A stretch of 20,003 bases of DNA from Nanobdellati archaeon. Its GTDB lineage: Archaea; EX4484-52; JAADEF01. Made by a program: the position numbers and the translations under genes. Below, in pieces: positions 6,733 through 15,184 of this stretch (its first letter is position 1; each line of letters begins with the position of its first letter). The notes beneath the pieces were generated by a model that did no database searches, had not been told where the DNA came from, and was given only the letters and a program-made list of their open reading frames with translations. The stretch lies in the NCBI GenBank assembly GCA_015521505.1, contig WAOB01000045.1, forward strand, positions 1 through 20,003. Reading direction: 5' to 3'.

Positions 6733-8640
6733 CTATTGCTCATAATACCTCCAATATTTACAAACCAACTTATAATCACAATATCTGCATAAAGAAGATG
6801 GTTTTGGGGGAAATTCTCCTCTCTTTGTTTTTTCAATAACATTCTCAACATGTTTTAAGAAACCACTTATAAAAGACTTGTTGGGGGAAAAACTTAAGAT
6901 TTTGTTGTGCGAAAGCAACCATATATGCACTTTGTTAACTCTCTCTCCTGTCTCGGTTTCATACAAATAAGCATAAAGAGAAAGTTGTTTTAATGCATTT
7001 TCTATGGTTGTTTTTTGATTCTTTATTATTGGTGTAGTCTTGTAATCAATTAATTCTACAAAACCCTCTTTATTTCGTACAACTCTATCTATATATCCAA
7101 CCAACACCTTATCATTTAAAGCTAAAGAGATTTTTCTCTCTACCTCTATTGTATCATAATCTCTAAACATCTCTGTGTTCTTTCTGACAAATTGTTCAAA
7201 TATTTCTTTTCCTTTAGCATAATATTCATCTATGTTGTTTTTGAATAGTTCAATTTCTTCCAATAATTTCTCTCTAAGGATTTTATCCAAATGCTCCGCT
7301 TTTATTTCTCCTTTAATATGTTTTTCTAATATCTCGTGGATAATATTACCAAACACAAAAAAAGGTTTCTTCTCTTCCCTAAGTTTATTTATGTACTTAA
7401 GTTTATATCTGTATGGGCAAAGATCATATAGAGAAACCTGAGAATAACTTATAGTTCCTAATTCCTCATCAGGAAAAGAAATCAAATCACAATAATTCTC
7501 AAAAGAGATTCTCTTTTCATTATCCTCTCTAACGATATATACCTCTTCTGCCTTAGATAACAAAAAATCCGGAATTCTTTTCTTTCCAAAATTAACTTCT
7601 ATTAAAAAAGAAGGTTTAAAAAAATCATAAGGAAATAGTTTATTCTCTAAACGAATTAAATTTGTGTTATTCCTTAAAAAAGAATCCTCAATAAATATCC
7701 TTTTATAATAAGAATTAAGTAATAAAATAGGTGAAGAGAATACATTTTTCATCTTATAGAACAGTATGCTCTCATAATCAAGCATAAAATCTAGAATATA
7801 TGAATCACTAAAATTCAAAATATTAGAAATCTGAAGTAATCTATTGTAGAGAGAGGGCGGTTTATTTTCGTATTTTACTCTGTATTTAAGATGTGCCAAA
7901 TATAGAATCAAATCCTTGATGTCTTGATTTAAAGGTAAATCTGTAAATTTTTCTAAAAAAACCCGTGATCTTCTTGTAAGTAAAAAAGCATTGTCTTGGG
8001 AAGATATATGCTGTACAAAATAAGCGTATTTGTTCTCTACAGCAATAGTTTTCCATTTTTTGTTATCAAACTTTCCATCTAAAGAGATAACAATATCAAA
8101 CGAAATATCAAAAAATAACGGCTTCTCTCTATATGAAACGGCGAAATCATTTATTTGCTTTATCCACATTCTCTCTTTTGTGTTAAGAAAGTCAATATCA
8201 TCTACAGCAATAGCACAAAGAGACTTAATATGCTTCTTAGTATTATAAAGATTCTCAAGATATGTATAGTTATCGAAGATATTTTTTTTATTTAATTTTG
8301 AATAATAAGTTGTATATAAAGATAAGAACTCGTTAAATACTTCGTTAGACGATTTTATCTCTCTTATCCAGAAAGGAATATTAAAGATAAATATAAAAAA
8401 CTCGTAAGCATCATCTAAAAAAGAAGTAAAATCTTTATAGTAATTTTTCATACCTTGATGATAAATTAGATAAAGCACATAATCTCTTTCAATATAAGAA
8501 AGTAGAGTAACATTCATCAAAGAATAAATTTTTCTTCTGTATTCAATAGAGGTTAAGAACTCAAAGTTCTCTTTCTCAGCAATCTTTTTCAATTTAGTTG
8601 TCTTACCACTTCCAGGTTTTCCTTCTACAAGAATCCTCAT
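6733..8640 (-). CDS. Compact AddB/RecB-like P-loop + PD-(D/E)XK nuclease, Fe-S type
   Basis: Two recognisable ends frame an unfamiliar middle. The N-terminus has a Walker A (GKPGSGKTT, 7-15) and a candidate Walker B (AVDDID, 145-150). The C-terminal third is a RecB/Cas4/AddB-type nuclease: entry motif ISYSQVSLYDLCPYRYK (397-413, Cys408), a conserved histidine (IIHEILEK, about 433-440), VGYIDRV (Asp518), ELIDYKT (529-535, Asp532 and Lys534) and QLSLYAYLY. A CxxCx5C group at 618/621/627, together with Cys408, matches the 4Fe-4S staple of AddB-type nucleases. At 635 residues it is about half an AddB, and I see no helicase motifs III-VI. Likely role: processing of DNA ends in repair or recombination. 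No AddA/UvrD partner is in the window. Confidence 0.75.
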   Translation of the reverse strand: MRILVEGKPGSGKTTKLKKIAEKENFEFLTSIEYRRKIYSLMNVTLLSYIERDYVLYLIYHQGMKNYYKDFTSFLDDAYEFFIFIFNIPFWIREIKSSNEVFNEFLSLYTTYYSKLNKKNIFDNYTYLENLYNTKKHIKSLCAIAVDDIDFLNTKERMWIKQINDFAVSYREKPLFFDISFDIVISLDGKFDNKKWKTIAVENKYAYFVQHISSQDNAFLLTRRSRVFLEKFTDLPLNQDIKDLILYLAHLKYRVKYENKPPSLYNRLLQISNILNFSDSYILDFMLDYESILFYKMKNVFSSPILLLNSYYKRIFIEDSFLRNNTNLIRLENKLFPYDFFKPSFLIEVNFGKKRIPDFLLSKAEEVYIVREDNEKRISFENYCDLISFPDEELGTISYSQVSLYDLCPYRYKLKYINKLREEKKPFFVFGNIIHEILEKHIKGEIKAEHLDKILREKLLEEIELFKNNIDEYYAKGKEIFEQFVRKNTEMFRDYDTIEVERKISLALNDKVLVGYIDRVVRNKEGFVELIDYKTTPIIKNQKTTIENALKQLSLYAYLYETETGERVNKVHIWLLSHNKILSFSPNKSFISGFLKHVENVIEKTKRGEFPPKPSSLCRYCDYKLVCKYWRYYEQ

Positions 8641-8685
8641 AAAGTTTTATATAAATATTAATAACCATTATAAAGATTTCGTAAA

Positions 8686-9852
8686 TCATTTCCGTGAATA
8701 GATAAGATAAACTAAAGAGCCTATTAGAAGTAGGACAACAATTAAGAAAACAAACAAGAAGATCTTATTTCTCTCTTCTCCCTTGCCTGTCTGATCAATA
8801 ATCTTTTCTTGCTTTCGCTCTTCAGATCCATCTAGAGAGTAAAATAAAGTAGTTGTTTTAACTGCACTATCTGTTTTATTACCCTTCACCACATAAGAAA
8901 ACCCATCTTCTTCTGGTTTTATTTCAAATATCGGGTCTTGTTCTATAACGTCTATTATCTGCCCTTTAATCATAATAATTTCACTAACACTAGATGCCAC
9001 ATCCTTAGGAACTACTTCTATAACTCGATCCTTCCTTTCTCTCTGGATTTCCTTCTCAATTTTTGTATAAATCCTTTTATTTCCGTTTTTATCCATGATC
9101 TCTATTACTTTTATCTTTATAGTAAGGTCTGTTAAAGCATTTATGTTTATTTCTTCATATCTTAAATTTCTCTTTTGAGTGATTAAAGACTTCACTTCAT
9201 CAGCTATTCTATTTAATGTTTTTTTAGTATCCTCCTTATCCGCAATGTTTACGACAATCTCTTCTAAAATAGATATATTCAAAATATCATTTAATGTAAT
9301 TTCATCTTTAACTAAAATATCATATAAATTCTCTTTCTCAATAAAAGAAGTAATAAAAGAACTTATTGTCTCATTTCTTGTGACGGGTTCTGTTTTATTT
9401 GTAGTTGGTGATGATATGATCATTCCTATGGGCTCTTCTTCTATCTCTGGAGGAAATAACAAGGAACAATCATTTTTATCTATCGAAAAATTAAGTATCT
9501 TTACATTTCCTGAAACAAAAGTATCTTCACCTATCGTTACACATAGATTATCACCACACACATTAAAAGATATCTTCTTAATATTGTTTTCGTTTTCATA
9601 ACCCTCTATAACTAAATCTTTTTCATATATGTTCTTTATACCCCCATACCAACAGGCAGTAGAATCACAATAAATGTTTGTCCTTCCCCTTTCCTCATTA
9701 TCAATATATCCAATTATAGAAAAACCGTTAATCTCACATAAAGTATTTATCTTACCTTTATAAACCGCTGGTAAAGAAGGAGTAGAAAGTTGAGAATAAC
9801 TTGATCCTATGAAGAATAATAAAACAAAAAGAAAAATACTCGCATTTCTCAT
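8686..9852 (-). CDS. Secreted, C-terminally membrane-anchored surface protein
   Basis: An N-terminal signal peptide (hydrophobic core SIFLFVLLFFIG) is followed by an extracellular region. That region carries an early Cys-containing segment (two pairs within about the first 110 residues), a linker near Thr/Pro/Glu stretches, and a domain containing IEVVPKDVASSVSEI and DPIFEIKPEEDG. This pattern recurs in archaeal cell-surface proteins, especially in small-genome lineages. A C-terminal transmembrane helix (FLFVFLIVVLLLIGSLVYLIY) ends in RK, leaving the body outside. I chose the ATG at 9852 because a GGAGG lies 8 nt upstream; the longer frame from 9870 has its start ahead of that site. It follows the large Ig-like surface protein by about 30 nt, so the two are probably co-transcribed and function together at the envelope. 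Confidence 0.75.
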   Translation of the reverse strand: MRNASIFLFVLLFFIGSSYSQLSTPSLPAVYKGKINTLCEINGFSIIGYIDNEERGRTNIYCDSTACWYGGIKNIYEKDLVIEGYENENNIKKISFNVCGDNLCVTIGEDTFVSGNVKILNFSIDKNDCSLLFPPEIEEEPIGMIISSPTTNKTEPVTRNETISSFITSFIEKENLYDILVKDEITLNDILNISILEEIVVNIADKEDTKKTLNRIADEVKSLITQKRNLRYEEININALTDLTIKIKVIEIMDKNGNKRIYTKIEKEIQRERKDRVIEVVPKDVASSVSEIIMIKGQIIDVIEQDPIFEIKPEEDGFSYVVKGNKTDSAVKTTTLFYSLDGSEERKQEKIIDQTGKGEERNKIFLFVFLIVVLLLIGSLVYLIYSRK

Positions 9853-9882
9853 AACCATTCCTCCATACAAAACGACATCAAT

Positions 9883-12800
9883 TTAAGGAAGAGGTATAGT
9901 TATAGGAGCAGTCCTCGTTTGCTCAACCCACACCCAATATGCATCATTTACATAATATGGTATATCTACTTTATAGATTTCTTGACCTGTATTAACATTC
10001 CATTCAGCTATTGCTGTACTTGTTGTTTCCTTTATAGGTACTAATATACTGCCTATTTCTGGTATTGCAATATAAATTTCACTACTTAAGTGGTTTATAT
10101 TTGTTTTTGTTGTTACAATCATGGCTGATCCATCAACACTGCTTAAACTAATATCTGAAGTAGGAATTATACTTACTAAATTCCAGCCCGGATTATATTG
10201 TATCGTAGATGTTGAAGTTGAAGAAGCATACCTAATTGGAACAACCACATAACTCCTAGTGCCATAATTAGGTTTTATTGCATAACCATAACCTGCCTTA
10301 CCAAAAGCAACAGATGCACTTTCCCATCCCTGTGCATCCCCCATATATTGTAAAATAGCTCCTAAACCATCCACATCTATCTCATCTGTTAATGCTTTTT
10401 GATATGCCAAATAAGAAGTATCTATATCTCTTATAAACGACAAATATCTCCACCCCTGGTCTGTTGAAGTTGTTGGAGCATATAAAATAAATACTTCTTC
10501 CGCAGCATTAGTTATAGTTGGATCACTTCCAGATATAGCATTTCCGGCTAAATCAACTACAGTAACTACCAAATCATCACTTATTAATGGTGTTTGATTA
10601 ACTTCTACAAATAAAACAACATCTCCGTTTATGTCTCTCTGCAATAAAGAGGGATCTACAATTCCCGTTCCATTAAGTACTCCATAAGAACTACCTGCTG
10701 ATGTTGAAACATCTATCTGGCCCAAATCTTCATTTGAGTTAATAGTAACTTTAACTACTCTAGGTGAAATGACTGCTGCATCTACACCTATAATTGGAGG
10801 AGCAGTATCCACAGTAAAAGTAACACTATCTGTATTTACATTTCCTGCCAAATCATAGATAATAACAGCTACTGTATAGACACCATCTCCTGTATTTAAC
10901 CCTGTAGAAGAATAATCACAAGTTGAGGATGTTGTAGTGGAAGTTGTTATTGTAGTTTCTATTATTCCGTCATTGTTACAATCCACTTCAACTTGTTGGA
11001 AGTTTGATTCGGTATAGCTCCACGAAATCGTAACTGTTTGTGAATTTATATAAGACCCGTCTGTTGGAGAAGTAATGGAGATTGTTGGTGGTGTGTTATC
11101 CACATTAATCGTAATTTGAGTAGAATTTTGTGCATTATCTAAATTGTCTCTTGCCTCTGCGACCAACAAATAGGATCCGTCAGTTAAAGTTGACGTGTTT
11201 ATTGCCATGCTCCAACCATCAGTTCCATCTACATCCACACCCAAATAGTTCCACGTATTCCCACCATCTGATGAGATGTAAAATGAAACATTAGACACAC
11301 CCACTCCCGTACCGTCATCTACAATAGCATCAGCAGATATAACCTCTGCAACATAAGAGCCATCTGCTGGTTGTGTTATGCTTACAGTAGGTGGTGTTCT
11401 ATCGATTGTAATACTTACACTTGCACTACCAACATTACCTGCGTCATCTGTAGCAGATACTATAACGTTATAAATACCATCTGCTAATAAAGAATAATCA
11501 CAAGTATAAGGAATGTTTGCATCTGTTAATCCTGTTCCCTCTGCAACACCATCTCCATCACAATCAACATTATATGATAACGCAGTATCTATATCATCTG
11601 ATGCTGTCCAAAAGATATCAACGAAATCAACATTAAAGGCATCTCCATCTACTGGTTGTGTTATGCTTACAGTAGGTGGTTGGATATCTATTGTTTGTGG
11701 GTTCGCATTGTATGTATTTGCAGATGGAAAACTACCAGTACCCAATATCAAATCTCCAGCATTTATTCCTAATTGCACTGTCCTACCGGATGTTGCAGTA
11801 GAAGATACAGTAACACAAACATTAAATGTTTTTTGTCCTGTAAATGAATAAGAAGGAGATAAAGATAACGACCAATATCCATTAACGCTATCATAACTTA
11901 AAGAACCGACCAAGGTACCAACACTACAATCACCATCTCTTAATTCTAGAGTGATATCATCCCCTGTAGCAGTACCTTGGTTTCTAACTATAATAGAGAT
12001 TATTTCATCATTTCCATCGTCATATATATTATCTTGGCTCTGGACTATTGCATCAGTAGTTGAATCCCAACCAGTAGTGGTAGTATCATCATAGAAGTAA
12101 ACATCAGACCAAGGATTGGTTGCTGTTAAAGATCCAGTCCCTACAATGGGTGTTATACCTGCCAATACAGCATCTTGAGCAAATATTTTAGTGGTTTCTG
12201 AAGATTCGTCAGTATTCAACACCACTACATCTCCACTACTCCACCCACCAGTATTGTCTGCATCATTATAGTATATCCCCAAAGGTGTATTTGTGAAAGG
12301 ATCTGCAGTTGACCATGAAGGGTTTGTCAAAGTGGAAGGATCTACTCCAAAATATGGTTCCCCAACATCATATCCTCCTACAGTAGTACCATCAGTATCT
12401 ATAAATATAGAATCAACATTGCTTTCCCAAATACCATCGCCATCACTATCATAATAGTACGGGGTAGCGGGTAGTGTAGTTGACCATGTACTAATGTCTG
12501 TTCCACTAGCTGGTTGTGTTGCCGTTGAACCTGCAAAAAACTCATCAAACTCATAAGTATTATCATTATCAGCATCCTGAATTATTGAATCTGATGCGGA
12601 TTCAAATGACCCGCCCGCAATACCTGAATCATAGAATTTTATATCAGACCACGGATTTGTTGAAGATAGTGTAGTTCCTAGAGTAGGGGCAGTTCCTGCT
12701 AATATAGTGTCTGTTGTAGGTGTTATTGTAAATGTAAATCCTTGAAATACATCCCCAATAGAATAATATCCTGAAGGATTATCGGTTGAGGTAAAAGAAC

Positions 12801-12888
12801 TTACAGCATAAACATTACTTACAGACATCAACACCACTCCTAAAAAGAGAACCACCACACCTACCAAAAAGTCTTTGTAATATACCAT
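9883..12888 (-). CDS. Large Ig-like surface protein, probable S-layer-type protein
   Basis: 1001 residues, with a signal peptide (about 1-28, ending SNVYA) and no obvious C-terminal membrane helix. The N-terminal region has two related units about 180 residues apart (ILAGTAPTLG...NPWSDIKFYD and VLAGITPIVG...NPWSDVYFYD). These contain Asp-rich, calcium-binding-like loops (DSDGDGIWES, DTDGTTVGGYD). Three bacterial-Ig-like modules of about 95-100 residues start at about 403, 496 and 599, each opening near PPTVSITQP-DG and closing with DxAGN- or DNLDN-type strands. A distinct C-terminal domain holds GWRYLSFIRD, GWNLVSIIP and AYWVWVEQ. Composition is Thr/Ser/Asp-rich and poor in Lys, and the DNA is richer in GC than its neighbours. 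GGGGTGGGGAT just before the ATG is a strong ribosome site, suggesting high expression. Confidence 0.8.
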   Translation of the reverse strand: MVYYKDFLVGVVVLFLGVVLMSVSNVYAVSSFTSTDNPSGYYSIGDVFQGFTFTITPTTDTILAGTAPTLGTTLSSTNPWSDIKFYDSGIAGGSFESASDSIIQDADNDNTYEFDEFFAGSTATQPASGTDISTWSTTLPATPYYYDSDGDGIWESNVDSIFIDTDGTTVGGYDVGEPYFGVDPSTLTNPSWSTADPFTNTPLGIYYNDADNTGGWSSGDVVVLNTDESSETTKIFAQDAVLAGITPIVGTGSLTATNPWSDVYFYDDTTTTGWDSTTDAIVQSQDNIYDDGNDEIISIIVRNQGTATGDDITLELRDGDCSVGTLVGSLSYDSVNGYWSLSLSPSYSFTGQKTFNVCVTVSSTATSGRTVQLGINAGDLILGTGSFPSANTYNANPQTIDIQPPTVSITQPVDGDAFNVDFVDIFWTASDDIDTALSYNVDCDGDGVAEGTGLTDANIPYTCDYSLLADGIYNVIVSATDDAGNVGSASVSITIDRTPPTVSITQPADGSYVAEVISADAIVDDGTGVGVSNVSFYISSDGGNTWNYLGVDVDGTDGWSMAINTSTLTDGSYLLVAEARDNLDNAQNSTQITINVDNTPPTISITSPTDGSYINSQTVTISWSYTESNFQQVEVDCNNDGIIETTITTSTTTSSTCDYSSTGLNTGDGVYTVAVIIYDLAGNVNTDSVTFTVDTAPPIIGVDAAVISPRVVKVTINSNEDLGQIDVSTSAGSSYGVLNGTGIVDPSLLQRDINGDVVLFVEVNQTPLISDDLVVTVVDLAGNAISGSDPTITNAAEEVFILYAPTTSTDQGWRYLSFIRDIDTSYLAYQKALTDEIDVDGLGAILQYMGDAQGWESASVAFGKAGYGYAIKPNYGTRSYVVVPIRYASSTSTSTIQYNPGWNLVSIIPTSDISLSSVDGSAMIVTTKTNINHLSSEIYIAIPEIGSILVPIKETTSTAIAEWNVNTGQEIYKVDIPYYVNDAYWVWVEQTRTAPITIPLP

Positions 12889-12943
12889 GTATCCCCACCC
12901 CTACATAATAGACAACAACATTAAAGATAATGAGAGATAATTT

Positions 12944-12960
12944 TAAAAGTTTATCTAAAT
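12944..12960 (-). promoter_or_regulatory. Promoter of the surface-protein unit
   Basis: On the minus strand AAACTTTTAAAATTATC lies about 60 nt before the 12888 ATG, predicting a 5' UTR of about 30 nt that carries the GGTGGGGAT ribosome site. This differs from the leaderless pattern of most genes here. Confidence 0.4.
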
Positions 12961-13019
12961 TAGTTTAGGTTAATTTTAAAAAATTAATGAGTAGAAATGT
13001 GGAGGTTTGGGGTTAAAAG

Positions 13020-13033
13020 TTTTATATAAATTA
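13020..13033 (+). promoter_or_regulatory. TATA box of the AI-2E family gene
   Basis: TTTTATATAAATTA is centred about 26 nt before the ATG at 13052. This supports a leaderless transcript and argues against a start further upstream at 13007. Confidence 0.55.
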
Positions 13034-13051
13034 ATAAATTATATAAAAATT

Positions 13052-14149
13052 ATGCAGGATGGTTTTTTCCGAGAAGAAAGTAAAGAATCAAAATGGGATT
13101 TAATCATTGATTTTGTTCTGTTTCTTACAATTCTTATAATGACATTAATAATATTAAAACCGTTCTTAACGGCCCTTGTTTTTGCTGTTTTAACCGCTTA
13201 CGCTTTAAAGCCATTAGTTGATTTAATAAATAAAATAGTTAGGATCTATAGATTATCATTGTTTGTTGCATTACTTATACTTATAATCCCTACGGGTGCG
13301 TTTATTTACTATGCCGCAGAAGGTACGGCACCAATAATACAAAAAACAAACGAAATAATCATAAGTTTCAACGAAGTTTTAGAAAAAATCTCATTAAAAG
13401 CATCTGAATACCCTATACTAAATGCTCTAAACATACCGGAATATATCAAAAACACACAATCCATCATCCTCGAATTCTCTTCAAGTATTAAAGCATCACT
13501 AATTTCATCATTTCAAAATATTCCTGGTATTGTCATCAGTGTTGCAATATACTTATTAGCAACATATTATTTCATTGTAGAGAGTGAAGCGCTAAATAAA
13601 CACTATGAAAATCTCCTTTCAAGTTTAAGTAAAAGAAGACAAATAATGTTTAACTCCTTATTTAAAGGATTAAAAAATGCTTTAGATGTTCTTGTAGTCT
13701 CTTACATAACCTTAACAATCATAGTAACGGTTCTTGCATATATTATATATTTCGCATTCTCTGTTCCCTATGCATTATTATGGGCAATCCTTACAGGATT
13801 ATTTGGCTTATTACCTATATTGGGATCTTGGATGGTATATGGAGGAGTAAGTCTATATATGTACTTAAAAGGTAACGAATTAGCAGCAATAATAATATTG
13901 ATTTACGGTTTAGTTATTTTAAATCTTTTACCAGAACTTGTTCTAAGACCTGCTTTAAGTTCTTATAAAACAAAAGTCCATCCTCTTGTTATAATTCTCG
14001 GATTCTTCGGTGGACCTGCCATTTTTGGATTTTCAGGATTTATCCTTGGACCAATCATAATGGTTGTTAGTGCAACAGTAATAAAAGAATATTATGAACA
14101 CTATATTTTACAAAAGAAAATAAAAAATAATCATAGAGAAAGCAGGTAA
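13052..14149 (+). CDS. AI-2E family membrane transporter
   Basis: A polytopic membrane protein of 365 residues. Two or three N-terminal helices (ILIMTLIILKPFLTALVFAVLTAY) precede a soluble-looking amphipathic segment. A C-terminal bundle follows, with the family-like GLFGLLPILGSWMVYGG and the terminal FFGGPAIFGFSGFILGPII. This is the pattern of the AI-2E/PerM (formerly DUF20) exporters, whose substrates vary and are mostly unknown; some act as Na+/H+ antiporters. The ATG at 13052 was chosen from the TATA spacing; 15 extra codons upstream would include the promoter itself. The last 19 bp overlap the convergent pyrophosphatase gene. Substrate cannot be read from the sequence. Confidence 0.85.
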   Translation: MQDGFFREESKESKWDLIIDFVLFLTILIMTLIILKPFLTALVFAVLTAYALKPLVDLINKIVRIYRLSLFVALLILIIPTGAFIYYAAEGTAPIIQKTNEIIISFNEVLEKISLKASEYPILNALNIPEYIKNTQSIILEFSSSIKASLISSFQNIPGIVISVAIYLLATYYFIVESEALNKHYENLLSSLSKRRQIMFNSLFKGLKNALDVLVVSYITLTIIVTVLAYIIYFAFSVPYALLWAILTGLFGLLPILGSWMVYGGVSLYMYLKGNELAAIIILIYGLVILNLLPELVLRPALSSYKTKVHPLVIILGFFGGPAIFGFSGFILGPIIMVVSATVIKEYYEHYILQKKIKNNHRESR

Positions 14150-14700
14150 TCCTTTACTTTCTCAAAAGCAAGTTTTCTATGTGAAAGTATGCTTTTTATT
14201 TTTGGATCTTCTCCAAATGTAACATCATATCCTCGAGGTATAAATATAGGATCATAACCAAATCCTCTGCTGCCTTTTATTTTGTCACTTATAACGCCTC
14301 TAACCTCTCCACGAAAAAGTTTAATCTCTAAAGACAACCTATTGAAAACGCCTACACAACAAACCATTCTTGCATCTCTGTTGGTTTTATTTTTCATAAT
14401 ATCCAATATCCCTTCTAAATTTAAAGCATTTAAAAATGGTTTACTATAAATACCTGGAAATTCATAAGATCTACTAAAAGTATCTATCACTATACCAGAG
14501 TCCTCAACAACAATAATGTTCTCTTCATATAATTCAATTACTTGGGATAGTTTATGAAACACGACATCTTCAAAGCTCCTTCCTTGGATCTCTATAAAAG
14601 GAAAAGATTTTGAAACTACCCTAAACCCTTGAAGAATTTCTTTAACCTCTTTTACTTTATCCTCATTGGAAGTGATAAAAATAATCTCTTTATCCTTCAT
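14131..14700 (-). CDS. XTP/dITP pyrophosphatase (HAM1/RdgB family)
   Basis: This house-cleaning enzyme hydrolyses dITP, ITP and XTP to monophosphate and pyrophosphate, keeping deaminated purines out of nucleic acids. Family signatures appear in order: ITSNEDKVKEV (9-19, the SxNxxK phosphate site), VVEDSGIVID (64-73, catalytic acids), FPGIYS (81-86), GSRGFGYDPIFIP (143-155) and SHRKLAF (173-179). At 189 residues it has typical archaeal length. The ATG at 14700 lies inside the end of the 164-aa gene (11-bp overlap), with GGTGG upstream, indicating translational coupling in an operon with PAN. Its 3' end overlaps the convergent AI-2E gene by 19 bp. Confidence 0.93.
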   Translation of the reverse strand: MKDKEIIFITSNEDKVKEVKEILQGFRVVSKSFPFIEIQGRSFEDVVFHKLSQVIELYEENIIVVEDSGIVIDTFSRSYEFPGIYSKPFLNALNLEGILDIMKNKTNRDARMVCCVGVFNRLSLEIKLFRGEVRGVISDKIKGSRGFGYDPIFIPRGYDVTFGEDPKIKSILSHRKLAFEKVKDYLLSL

Positions 14701-15184
14701 GGATTAGCTCCACCTCTCTACTTGAAACAACCTCCCCACTGATGAAATCTATTGAAATCTGTATGATGGAATAAAAAGAAGACAGCATATTAATATTCCA
14801 TGTGTGATTTATTACATCCAAAACCAAAAAGAGACCATTAATTTTCTTATTATAATAACTCTCCATAAAATGTCTATGTGCTATTCTCATCGCTTCCTCT
14901 TCATTAACTCTTAATGATTCCACATCTACATGAACATTCTTAAATTTATCATCTAAAAGTTCGGATTCATAAATTTCATATTCTCCTTCTGGAGAAACAT
15001 CAATCTTATATGCCTTATCTTTTTTCTTATCAAAAAAGATCAATTCCCACCTGTCCAATTCCTCTTTTTCATTGTAAAAAGCCACTGCACTTATTAAAGA
15101 AGAATCTTTTAATAAATCGTAGATTTCATCATCGCTTCTCAAATCGCTTAAAATATCTTTAAGATACATTTCAAAACACCTCAT
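14690..15184 (-). CDS. Uncharacterised 164-aa protein in the PAN operon (PepSY-like?)
   Basis: A soluble, acidic protein with no signal peptide. It starts with a short helical segment (YLKDILSDLRSDDEIYDLL). Then come two similar alpha/beta halves, each ending in a strand-turn-strand of the type WELIFFDKKKDKAYKIDVSPEG and WNIN...IQISIDFISGEVVSS. That pattern is reminiscent of PepSY-like folds, but I do not recognise a definite family. Its ATG overlaps the PAN stop codon in an ATGA arrangement, with GAGGT 8-12 nt upstream inside the PAN coding sequence. The pyrophosphatase overlaps its other end. Strict coupling on both sides suggests a conserved operon member, although a link to proteasome function is inference. 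Confidence 0.8.
   Translation of the reverse strand: MRCFEMYLKDILSDLRSDDEIYDLLKDSSLISAVAFYNEKEELDRWELIFFDKKKDKAYKIDVSPEGEYEIYESELLDDKFKNVHVDVESLRVNEEEAMRIAHRHFMESYYNKKINGLFLVLDVINHTWNINMLSSFYSIIQISIDFISGEVVSSREVELIHEG

Noticed and set aside
9179..9601. 140-aa plus-strand ORF inside the tail-anchored protein gene
   Set aside because: It is a shadow frame of the minus-strand gene, which has a signal peptide, a membrane anchor and a ribosome site.
13007..13051. Upstream start for the AI-2E family gene
   Set aside because: The extension would lie over the TATA box at 13020-13033; the ATG at 13052 has the correct spacing.
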